Below are positions 1-4,487 of a stretch of 5,264 nt of DNA, one piece after another; the first letter of the stretch is position 1, and each line of letters begins with the position of its first letter. A model generated the notes under the pieces. It did not search any database and was not told the DNA's origin. It worked only from the letters and a program-made list of their open reading frames with translations. This stretch comes from an uncultured Methanomassiliicoccales archaeon (GTDB lineage: Archaea; Thermoplasmatota; Thermoplasmata; SG8-5): the NCBI GenBank assembly GCA_938004075.1, contig CALKWP010000159.1:1-5264 (forward strand), in the 5' to 3' direction. The position numbers and the translations under genes were made by a program.

Positions 1-147
1 CTGAAGAGTGACATCCTCAACAAGAGGGTGCTTCTGGAATCCGCCGGGATGGAGATGCCTGCCATTGCGCGGCTATTCTCCGAACTGAAGATGAAAGGAA
101 AGGAGGTTGGGGAGATACCGCTGACGGTGGAAGATGCTCTTCGTTGA
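1..147 (+). CDS. C-terminal fragment of an unknown protein, possibly an ECF/CbiO-type ABC transporter ATPase
   Basis: Frame 1 is open from the first base to a TGA at 145-147 and gives the last 48 residues of a protein whose start lies outside the window. The tail contains the segments LLESAGMEMPAIARLF and EIPLTVEDAL. This pattern (a 'G-hydrophobic-P' helix, then a short 'PLTVEDAL' ending) resembles the C-terminal extension of cobalt/energy-coupling-factor ABC ATPases (CbiO/EcfA), which power vitamin or metal uptake at the membrane. No Walker or signature motif is present in the fragment, so the family call is by resemblance only. Codon use looks normal and coding. The gene ends 4 bases before the stop of the convergent zinc-ribbon gene, with no room for a separate terminator. 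It could be any other protein with a helical tail. Confidence 0.5.
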   Translation: MKSDILNKRVLLESAGMEMPAIARLFSELKMKGKEVGEIPLTVEDALR

Positions 148-151
148 TCGC

Positions 152-451
152 TCACTGGCTTTCTGACTCTTTCTGCATCTCGCGAACAATGGAATCATAT
201 ATTGCCAGGGAATCGGGATGGACATCCCAGACATTGCCCCGGTTCTTATGGGTCAGCGACCTGTTGTCGAACTGGCTGAGGCGGTATGCTCTGGGGGAAC
301 CGGCGTCCAGCCCCATCTCCGTCAGCATTTCCCTGAAGAGCGCAACCCTGCAATCCTCGCAGGCCTCGTACTTCGTGAAATCCATCCTCAATTTCAGAGT
401 TTCATAAACCTCTGCCGTCATGCCGCATTTGAAACAAACGCCCTGAGTCAT
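152..451 (-). CDS. Small zinc-ribbon-like hypothetical protein (99 aa)
   Basis: The 99-residue protein carries two CxxC knuckles, C6-F-K-C9 and C31-E-D-C34, spaced as in a small treble-clef or zinc-ribbon fold that would bind one zinc. The remainder is charged and soluble, with no signal peptide or membrane segment; the C-terminal third (from about residue 76) looks helical. The start at 451 is supported by an AAGGTG ribosome binding site at 459-464, seven bases upstream, and an AT-rich TATA-like stretch at 485-499. It is transcribed alone and convergently with the gene ending at 147, and divergently from the tRNA-Gln locus. Overlapping plus-strand frames (144-407, 218-493) lack such signals and are shadows. 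I do not recognise the family. Small proteins of this type are common in archaea and may bind nucleic acid or a partner protein, but nothing here proves a role. Confidence 0.72.
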   Translation of the reverse strand: MTQGVCFKCGMTAEVYETLKLRMDFTKYEACEDCRVALFREMLTEMGLDAGSPRAYRLSQFDNRSLTHKNRGNVWDVHPDSLAIYDSIVREMQKESESQ

Positions 452-458
452 TCGGTGA

Positions 459-464
459 CACCTT
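459..464 (-). promoter_or_regulatory. Ribosome binding site of the zinc-ribbon gene
   Basis: On the minus strand the sequence reads AAGGTG, seven bases before the ATG at 449-451. It matches the archaeal anti-Shine-Dalgarno complement and fixes the start codon. Confidence 0.7.
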
Positions 465-484
465 CATCCCGGAAATCAGAGACA

Positions 485-499
485 TATTATTAATATTAT
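485..499 (-). promoter_or_regulatory. Likely TATA box of the zinc-ribbon gene
   Basis: An uninterrupted A/T run, AATATTAATAATATG-like on the minus strand, lies about 25 bases before the expected transcript start near 467. It shares the short divergent spacer with the tRNA promoter on the other strand. Confidence 0.5.
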
Positions 500-513
500 G
501 ATTGGGGGAATGC

Positions 514-530
514 TCAAAAAGCTTAATATG
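514..530 (+). promoter_or_regulatory. Archaeal promoter of the damaged tRNA-Gln copy
   Basis: TCAAAAAGCTTAATATG has a purine-rich BRE-like part followed by a TTAATATG TATA box. It is centred about 33 bases before the tRNA 5' end at 560, the usual archaeal geometry. The same element (TCAAAAACTTTAATATG) recurs at 738-754 before the intact tRNA. The downstream ATCCGCGAC...A leader is also shared, showing that promoter and gene were duplicated together. Confidence 0.65.
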
Positions 531-559
531 GGAATCCGATTATCCGCGACCAACAGAAC

Positions 560-626
560 AGCCCCGTGGTGTAGTGGTTATCATGAGAGACTCTGGATCT
601 CTGGACTCCAGTTCAAATACGGGCTA
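560..626 (+). pseudogene. Damaged tRNA-Gln(CUG) copy lacking most of the 3' T-stem
   Basis: The first 59 bases, from the acceptor 5' strand through the T-loop TTCAAAT, are identical to the intact tRNA-Gln at 783-854. After TTCAAAT, however, the sequence reads ACGGGCTA where the intact gene has CTGGACGGGGCTA. Five bases are missing: four or so from the 3' T-stem and one G from the acceptor. The T-arm cannot close and the acceptor stem is shortened, so a functional tRNA is unlikely. Its promoter is intact, so it may still be transcribed. The downstream T-rich stretch (about 631-640) resembles the terminators of the other units. It is either a decaying duplicate or an assembly error in a repeated region. 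Confidence 0.75.
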
Positions 627-662
627 ATTCGTTTTGTTTGTTAATGTTGTGAATCACGAATT

Positions 663-725
663 GGCCCTATTTTCGGCTATTGTTCCTTGATTGTTTTCAG
701 TGAAGCCGAAAATCTGGACGGGGCA
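663..725 (+). repeat. Hairpin element, copy 0 (tRNA-Gln 3'-end related)
   Basis: This element ends in AAAATCTGGACGGGGCA, nearly the same as the tRNA-Gln 3' end, and its inner arms ATTTTCGGCT (669-678) and AGCCGAAAAT (704-713) are perfectly complementary over 10 bases. An outer GCCC (664-667) can pair with GGGC (721-724). The loop segment TTGTTTTCAGTGAAG is shared with copy 1. The 5' acceptor-like part present in copies 1 and 2 is eroded here. It sits between the damaged and intact tRNA copies. There is no coding potential; its function is unknown. Confidence 0.7.
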
Positions 726-737
726 GTATGAATAGAT

Positions 738-754
738 TCAAAAACTTTAATATG
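738..754 (+). promoter_or_regulatory. Archaeal promoter of the intact tRNA-Gln
   Basis: TCAAAAACTTTAATATG is a BRE-plus-TATA arrangement ending about 29 bases before the tRNA 5' end at 783. It is nearly identical to the promoter at 514-530; only the spacer between TATA box and leader differs noticeably. Confidence 0.7.
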
Positions 755-782
755 GTCATGCTAATATCCGCGACAACCGAAT

Positions 783-854
783 AGCCCCGTGGTGTAGTGG
801 TTATCATGAGAGACTCTGGATCTCTGGACTCCAGTTCAAATCTGGACGGGGCTA
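783..854 (+). tRNA. trnQ: tRNA-Gln, anticodon CUG
   Basis: The 72-base cloverleaf is complete. The acceptor stem is AGCCCCG/CGGGGCT with discriminator A854. The D-arm begins at GTGT and contains the AGTGG loop. The anticodon stem is AGAGA/TCTCT around the loop CTCTGGA, giving anticodon CTG. A four-base variable loop (GGAC) follows, then the T-stem TCCAG/CTGGA closing the canonical TTCAAAT loop. The anticodon reads CAG glutamine codons. No CCA is encoded and there is no intron. In most archaea such a tRNA is charged with Glu and then amidated to Gln. A T6 run at 861-866 is the probable terminator. Its upstream copy at 560 is broken, so this one is probably the working gene. Confidence 0.95.
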
Positions 855-860
855 CTCTGC

Positions 861-866
861 TTTTTT
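861..866 (+). terminator. Oligo-T terminator of tRNA-Gln
   Basis: Six T's follow the tRNA end by seven bases (GCTACTCTGC then T6). Oligo-T runs on the non-template strand terminate archaeal RNA polymerase without needing a hairpin. Confidence 0.6.
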
Positions 867-880
867 ATTGTTGGGAGTCG

Positions 881-950
881 TAGCCCCGCCCAATTTCCAT
901 CTATTGAAGTATTGTTGTTTTCAGTGAAGATGAAAATCTGGACGGGGCTA
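881..950 (+). repeat. Hairpin element, copy 1, with tRNA-Gln-like ends
   Basis: The 70-base element starts with TAGCCCCG and ends with AAATCTGGACGGGGCTA, exactly as the tRNA-Gln gene does, but its interior is unrelated to a cloverleaf. The ends pair over 8 bp (881-888 with 943-950). Two more C-G pairs can form past a bulged A942. An inner stem, 893-902 with 928-937, has one C/A mismatch, and the loop is 25 bases. A T6 run at 957-962 follows, as after the tRNA. No promoter like those of the tRNAs is seen directly upstream. Compared with copy 0, two inner base pairs have changed in a compensatory way. It may be a structured RNA, a tRNA-derived palindromic repeat or an attachment-site relic. Confidence 0.75.
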
Positions 951-956
951 TTTCGC

Positions 957-962
957 TTTTTT
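957..962 (+). terminator. Oligo-T run after hairpin copy 1
   Basis: TTTCGC is followed by six T's seven bases after the hairpin. This is the same arrangement as behind the intact tRNA, so transcription could end here. Confidence 0.4.
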
Positions 963-976
963 ATCGTTTTCAGTCA

Positions 977-1046
977 TAGCCCCGCCCAATTTCCATCTAT
1001 TGAAGTATTAGTGTTTTAAGTGAAGATGAAAATCTGGACGGGGCTA
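977..1046 (+). repeat. Hairpin element, copy 2, with tRNA-Gln-like ends
   Basis: A 70-base repeat lying 96 bases downstream of copy 1, identical to it except for a few changes in the loop (TTGTTGTTTTCAG versus TTAGTGTTTTAAG). The outer arms TAGCCCCG (977-984) and CGGGGCTA (1039-1046) pair over 8 bp. The inner arms at 989-998 and 1024-1033 pair with the same single mismatch as in copy 1. Both stems are fully conserved and all differences fall in the loop, as expected if the folded form matters. A T-rich stretch (1048-1056) follows directly. Confidence 0.75.
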
Positions 1047-1090
1047 CTTTCTTTTTCTCTGAAATTAAAAAAGAAACAATAAAAGAAAGC
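1047..1090. terminator. T-rich/A-rich bidirectional terminator region
   Basis: On the plus strand TTTCTTTTT (1048-1056) follows the last hairpin. On the minus strand the same stretch reads as several T tracts (within 1069-1088), suited to ending transcripts arriving from lysS. This is a typical archaeal layout between convergent units. Confidence 0.5.
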
Positions 1091-1176
1091 GCGACTCTCG
1101 CACTCTCTGAACAGAGTGCTCGCCAGCACCGCCAAACTAGCGATTGATTGCTCATTATTGTGTAGTCTGTTTGGCG
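1091..1176. other. Two adjacent hairpins downstream of lysS
   Basis: The first hairpin has arms GCACTCT (1100-1106) and AGAGTGC (1113-1119) around a 6-base loop, with outer GCGA/TCGC (1091-1094, 1120-1123) able to add four pairs. The second has arms CGCCAAAC (1130-1137) and GTTTGGCG (1169-1176), a perfect 8-bp match, extendable by AG/CT past a bulged T, with a loop of about 30 bases. On the minus strand both precede T tracts, so they may form the structured 3' end of the gfcR-lysS transcript or a separate small RNA. The overlapping 65-residue minus frame has no ribosome binding site. Nothing else is visible up to 1265. Confidence 0.45.
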
Positions 1177-1265
1177 ATATCCAAACTCTTGCATGGAGAC
1201 GACTCTTTCATACTATTTTCCGTTGCGACACGACTAAACTGACAGAAACCTGTTCCAAGTTCGCC

Positions 1266-2840
1266 TTATGCCGAGAAATGCCGCACCCTCTCCACGACGA
1301 ATTCCCTGTCCAGAGATGCCAGCAGATATCCGAGCCGCGGCCCTCTGGTCCGGTTCAGCAGGATCCGGTACATCAGGTTGAACATGGCGCCAGCTTTTAT
1401 CTCCGATTCAACGGCTGTGGAGTGGATGCCATCATGTATCTTGTCGGCTGCCCACTCGACCTTCTCGAGCTTGGGCAGGAGCCTGGCCAGAACGGCCTTC
1501 TCATCCGGCGTTATCTCGATTGCCGGGTGTTCTGTCTGCAGCTGGAACACCATGTCCTCGGGGGCGTGGGTCGCAAGCCAGGTCTTCACCGCAGCGACCT
1601 TGATCCTCAGGCGGCGCTCATGCTCCGGCGTCATCTGGCTCAAATCATCTGTACGCGACAGTTTCTCCAGTATGTGGTCCCAGTCCTTGCTGACCTGAAC
1701 CGTTGATACCAGGTGCGAGAATGACACCTGGCTGAACTTTTCAGGGACTCCCGCAATCTGGGAGACTTCGTAATTCCGCTTGACGTCATCGATTTCCTTC
1801 TCGGGCAGACCAGTCTCAAGGCCGAAGTAGGCGCGCTCCGCCATCTCGTATTCCTCTGCGAGTTTCATGATTCCAAGGCCGAAATCAACGTCTTTATGGC
1901 TCGTTGGCTTCGAGCGGATGAAGAAGTACCTGGCTATCTCGGGAGTGGCAATATCAATCATTTCACCAATCGTGAGTATTCGGCCGGCGGATTTTCCCAA
2001 TCTCTTGCCGCCCTCGATGACAATCCATTCGTACGGAACCGCCAGCGGGGCCGGGCTGCCATATATCCTCTCGCAGATGGCTTTGCCAGTCTCGTATGTC
2101 CCGCCGGATGCCATTAAGTCCTTGCCCATCGGTTCGAAAGTCACTCCGAGGTGATGCCATCTGGATGCCCATTCCACCCTCCAGGGAAGCTTTCCATCGC
2201 GGATGCCGGCGGCGCCTTCATGCCCGCAACCTGGAATAAAATTCTTTCCGGCAATCCCGCCTTTGCATCTGTAGGATATTTTCTGCCCATCCCAGGCGTA
2301 TGCCTGGGTGGTGAGTATCCTGCCGCAGTTCTCGCATATCGGGAAGAACGGTAGCCAGTCATCGCCCCTGTCGCTGCCTGAGACCTCTTTGATTATGGCT
2401 GTTATCTCGGCAGCTCTGTCCAGGGCAATCCTGACGACTTCATCGTACTTGCCGTCCTGGTACATCTTGGCAACGGAAACCGGCTCGGGTTTCACGTCAA
2501 TTCTTGCCAGGTTCTCCAGGAATGGGCGCGTGAAATGGTCAGCGAATGAATCGCAGCATCCGTCCGGGCAAGGCAGCTTGAATGCCGGCTGTCCGAGGTA
2601 CTGGTCGAACTCTTTGGGCAACTGTTTCGGAATCTTCCTCAGGCCATCAAGATCGTCCATGGCCCAGATGGCTTTGCATTCCCCGCCTTTCTCGATTATG
2701 GCCTTGGCTATGCCATCGGATATTATCAGGTCCTCGGCGCTGCCCAGATGTGGCTCTCCTGAAATGGAGGTGCCGCTCTCGACAAAATGCTTCTTGCCTC
2801 GGCTCAGCAGTTCTTCGGCGTAAACGTCAATCCAGTGCAT
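1266..2840 (-). CDS. lysS: Class I lysyl-tRNA synthetase
   Basis: The 524-residue enzyme charges tRNA-Lys with lysine using ATP in the cytoplasm. It is the archaeal class I type, unrelated in fold to bacterial class II LysRS. A HIGH-like signature reads PHLGS at 30-34. The conserved segments DDLDGLRKIPKQLP (62-75) and LPWRVEWASRW (218-228) are typical of the family. An inserted zinc-binding region carries C169/C172 and C192/C205 (H207 nearby). The KMSKS-like loop reads GGKRLGKSAG (277-286). The C-terminal part from about 300 on is helical, as expected for the anticodon-binding cage. The length is normal. The start MHWIDVYAEELL agrees with the usual family N-terminus. The gene lies 24 bases behind gfcR with only a weak GGGATTGAT ribosome binding site, so it is probably cotranscribed from the gfcR promoter. 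The KMSKS loop is unusually degenerate (RLGKS). Confidence 0.96.
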   Translation of the reverse strand: MHWIDVYAEELLSRGKKHFVESGTSISGEPHLGSAEDLIISDGIAKAIIEKGGECKAIWAMDDLDGLRKIPKQLPKEFDQYLGQPAFKLPCPDGCCDSFADHFTRPFLENLARIDVKPEPVSVAKMYQDGKYDEVVRIALDRAAEITAIIKEVSGSDRGDDWLPFFPICENCGRILTTQAYAWDGQKISYRCKGGIAGKNFIPGCGHEGAAGIRDGKLPWRVEWASRWHHLGVTFEPMGKDLMASGGTYETGKAICERIYGSPAPLAVPYEWIVIEGGKRLGKSAGRILTIGEMIDIATPEIARYFFIRSKPTSHKDVDFGLGIMKLAEEYEMAERAYFGLETGLPEKEIDDVKRNYEVSQIAGVPEKFSQVSFSHLVSTVQVSKDWDHILEKLSRTDDLSQMTPEHERRLRIKVAAVKTWLATHAPEDMVFQLQTEHPAIEITPDEKAVLARLLPKLEKVEWAADKIHDGIHSTAVESEIKAGAMFNLMYRILLNRTRGPRLGYLLASLDREFVVERVRHFSA

Positions 2841-2864
2841 GGTAAATCAATCCCGGGTTCATTA

Positions 2865-3473
2865 TCAGACCGCGAGGGTCCTGGCGCTGACCACGGAGCG
2901 GATCGGAACGCCATCAATCTCTTTCATCTCTGTTTTGTTGACTATGGCGAGTATGAGCTTTGGTTTTGCTCCCATCGCTTTCAGGTCGGCCACAGCCTTC
3001 TCCATGGTCTCGCCAGTGCCGATGACGTCATCCACCAAGACAATGTCCTTTCCATCAATCTCGGCATAATTGGAACTCAATGCGCCCGGGTCAACTTTCT
3101 TGTATGGCGGCCTGTATACAGAGAATTCAATGTCAAGCTCATCTGAGATGTGGGTGGCCAGCGGTATTCCGTTTATGGCAATGCCGACAACGGTCTGAAC
3201 TGTGAAATCCTTGCTCTCGGCTTCTTCCAGAATTATGTCAACCAGTATCGATGACATGAGTGATATGCGGCTTCCAAACACTCCGACCGACGTCCAACCG
3301 ATTTTAATGTCCTGGGGGGCTTCTGTAGGCGCGTTCTTGGCCTTAATGCCCTTGGTAAGGAGCCAAACTATTGTGTTTTCCGAGAGATGCAGCTCCCTGG
3401 CTATCTCCTTGTCGTTCATGCCGCTCTGCTTGAGCTCCATGGCCCTCTGGGCGATACTGTCTATTCCTTTCAT
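2865..3473 (-). CDS. gfcR: GfcR-like HTH/orotate phosphoribosyltransferase-like transcriptional regulator
   Basis: The 202-residue protein joins an N-terminal helix-turn-helix (about 16-41, with MNDKEIARELHLSENTIVWLL) to a type I phosphoribosyltransferase domain. The PRPP-binding signature IVLVDDVIGTGET spans 144-156. This architecture is that of the archaeal PyrE-like regulators. Haloferax GfcR activates glycolytic genes, and the PRTase fold is thought to sense a ligand rather than make orotidylate. The start is placed at 3473, not at the upstream ATG at 3569, for three reasons: an AAAGGTG ribosome binding site lies five bases upstream; family members begin with M-K-x-I-D; and the promoter TATA box (3503-3520) would lie inside the longer frame. 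It is first in a two-gene operon with lysS. Target genes cannot be told from this window. Confidence 0.88.
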   Translation of the reverse strand: MKGIDSIAQRAMELKQSGMNDKEIARELHLSENTIVWLLTKGIKAKNAPTEAPQDIKIGWTSVGVFGSRISLMSSILVDIILEEAESKDFTVQTVVGIAINGIPLATHISDELDIEFSVYRPPYKKVDPGALSSNYAEIDGKDIVLVDDVIGTGETMEKAVADLKAMGAKPKLILAIVNKTEMKEIDGVPIRSVVSARTLAV

Positions 3474-3478
3474 CTTTT

Positions 3479-3485
3479 CACCTTT
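3479..3485 (-). promoter_or_regulatory. Ribosome binding site deciding the gfcR start
   Basis: The minus strand reads AAAGGTG followed by AAAAG and the ATG at 3471-3473. This strong match to the archaeal 16S tail sets the start 32 codons inside the longest open frame. Confidence 0.75.
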
Positions 3486-3502
3486 GCGAAATAGTGATAC
3501 AT

Positions 3503-3520
3503 GGTAATATATTAAAAGTT
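3503..3520 (-). promoter_or_regulatory. BRE/TATA promoter of the gfcR-lysS operon
   Basis: The minus strand reads AACTTTTAATATATTACC, a BRE-like A-rich start and TTTAATATA box, about 25 bases before an expected transcript start near 3486. This leaves a short leader with just the ribosome binding site. Confidence 0.65.
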
Positions 3521-3552
3521 GCGTCTCAATACCTGAAATCCCACTGAGGCGC
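3521..3552. promoter_or_regulatory. 8-bp dyad abutting the gfcR promoter, candidate operator
   Basis: GCGTCTCA (3521-3528) and TGAGGCGC (3545-3552) form an inverted repeat with seven of eight positions exactly symmetric and the remaining one a possible G-U pair. The half-sites are centred 24 bases apart. The dyad lies directly upstream of the BRE/TATA of gfcR and between gfcR and the divergent KaiC-like gene, a placement suited to a regulator such as GfcR. It is inferred only from position and symmetry. Confidence 0.4.
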
Positions 3553-3602
3553 GCGTTCCCCATCTTCAATGTTTCTACACTTTCCCGAATTCTTAATACA
3601 GC

Positions 3603-3613
3603 AAATTATATAT
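3603..3613 (+). promoter_or_regulatory. TATA promoter of the KaiC-like gene
   Basis: AAATTATATAT lies about 26 bases before an expected transcript start near 3635, giving a leader of about 20 bases that holds the ribosome binding site. Confidence 0.6.
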
Positions 3614-3639
3614 CATTAAAACGAGGTATGGGCAGACAC

Positions 3640-3646
3640 GAGGAGG
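3640..3646 (+). promoter_or_regulatory. Strong ribosome binding site of the KaiC-like gene
   Basis: GAGGAGG stands seven bases before the ATG at 3654 and is the strongest Shine-Dalgarno match in the window, suggesting efficient translation. Confidence 0.75.
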
Positions 3647-3653
3647 AGCATCG

Positions 3654-4349
3654 ATGAAAGTCAAGAGGATCAAAACTTACGTCAAGGGACTGGACGAGGT
3701 CATGCAGGGCGGCATTCCCGAGGGCTCGGTAATACTGGTGGCGGGCAAGCCCGGAACAATGAAATCGTCTTTCGCGTTCAACATTTTGTATCACAATGCC
3801 AACAAGGAGGATATGAGCGGGGTTTACGTCACTCTGGAACAGGGCCGCGACAGCCTGCTCACTAACATGGACGGCCTCGGCATGAAGCTGGGCGGCCTGG
3901 AGAAGGAGATTAGCGTCCTTGACCTCGGAATGATCAGAAAGAAGCTTGTCCAGCTGACCAACCAGACCTGGATGGAAGTCTTCAAGATGTACCTGAAGAA
4001 CCTCAAGAAGAACATGAACATCAACCTGGTCGTCATAGACTCCCTGCCGATACTGGAGGTGATGGCCAAGTTCCAGAGTCCCCGTGAGGAGCTGTTCCAC
4101 TTCTTCGAATGGCTCAGGGATATGCAGATAACGGCTTTCCTCATCACAGAGATGGAGCAAGGCTCAGAACTGTTCTGCCACAACAGCGAGGACTTCCTGG
4201 CTGATGGAATAATTCACCTTGATTTGAGGCGCGATGATACCGATGTCAAGCTCTGGCTCAGCGTCGTGAAGATGAGGCAGACAAACCACAAGAGGAATTA
4301 CCTGCCCCTGATATTTGATAAAGATGGGTTTGAGGTAGTGGCGGATTGA
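3654..4349 (+). CDS. Single-domain KaiC-like RecA-superfamily ATPase
   Basis: The 231-residue protein is one RecA/KaiC domain. The N-terminal segment YVKGLDEVMQGGIPEGSVIL (9-28) is the classic KaiC lead-in to the Walker A loop GKPGTMKSS (31-39). The position normally holding the catalytic Glu pair reads LEQG (61-64), so the second Glu is replaced by Gln. Walker B is NLVVIDS (124-130). SEDFLADGIIHL (178-189) and VVKMRQTNH (204-212) match conserved C-terminal KaiC segments involved in subunit contact and nucleotide sensing. There is no second domain, no signal peptide and no membrane segment. Archaeal proteins of this type are abundant and mostly uncharacterised; roles in signalling, motility or regulation have been proposed for relatives. 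It has its own promoter, is divergent from gfcR and is not obviously in an operon. Confidence 0.9.
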   Translation: MKVKRIKTYVKGLDEVMQGGIPEGSVILVAGKPGTMKSSFAFNILYHNANKEDMSGVYVTLEQGRDSLLTNMDGLGMKLGGLEKEISVLDLGMIRKKLVQLTNQTWMEVFKMYLKNLKKNMNINLVVIDSLPILEVMAKFQSPREELFHFFEWLRDMQITAFLITEMEQGSELFCHNSEDFLADGIIHLDLRRDDTDVKLWLSVVKMRQTNHKRNYLPLIFDKDGFEVVAD

Positions 4350-4387
4350 TGACGTCAATCCCTGGCTAACAGATTATCTAAATCATG

Positions 4388-4479
4388 CCCTGCCTGTGAA
4401 GTGGGTAGGTCGAGTGCTTTACCCGCCAATGCATTCAGGGTGAAAAATGCTGCGCGGGGCTAGCACTGGTGGGTTTTTC
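4388..4479 (+). terminator. Structured 3' region and T-run terminator after the KaiC-like gene
   Basis: Between the convergent stops lie two clear hairpins. GTGGGTA (4401-4407) pairs with TACCCGC (4420-4426) over 7 bp with one G-U, and GCATT (4431-4435) pairs with AATGC (4446-4450). A GGGTTTTT run ends at 4479. CCCTG (4388-4392) could instead pair with CAGGG (4436-4440) to enclose the first hairpin. It is most simply the 3' UTR and terminator of the KaiC-like gene, but a small RNA of about 90 bases is possible. Confidence 0.45.
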
Positions 4480-4487
4480 CTTCGCGC

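Noticed and set aside
881..1046. Hairpin copies as functional tRNAs or as box C/D guide RNAs
   Set aside because: No D-arm or anticodon arm can be formed in the interior, and although a GTGAAGA/GAAGATGA-like string occurs, no proper D box (CTGA) pairs with it.
560..1046. CRISPR array
   Set aside because: Repeats are few, irregularly spaced, of tRNA origin and interrupted by tRNA genes; there are no unique equal-length spacers and no cas genes.
997..1194. Minus-strand 65-codon frame after lysS
   Set aside because: It runs through the two hairpins, the T-rich terminator and the start of hairpin copy 2, with no ribosome binding site, so structure explains the stretch better than coding.
1116..1706. 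Plus-strand open frame of 196 codons across the lysS 3' part
   Set aside because: It lies largely antisense to lysS, whose product is clearly recognised; there is no promoter or ribosome binding site, and its residue content is that of a reversed-strand shadow.
3474..3569. Longer N-terminus for gfcR starting at 3569
   Set aside because: The extra 32 residues cover the TATA box and the dyad, and the ribosome binding site fits the ATG at 3473.
3606..4160. Minus-strand 184-codon frame opposite the KaiC-like gene
   Set aside because: It is antisense to a gene with Walker motifs and extends into that gene's promoter; its Leu/His/Val-rich composition is typical of a shadow frame.
4344..4360. GATTGA/TCAATC inverted repeat with TGACGTCA at the stop of the KaiC-like gene
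   Set aside because: It is a 6-bp stem without a following T-run and overlaps the stop codon; it is short enough to be chance.
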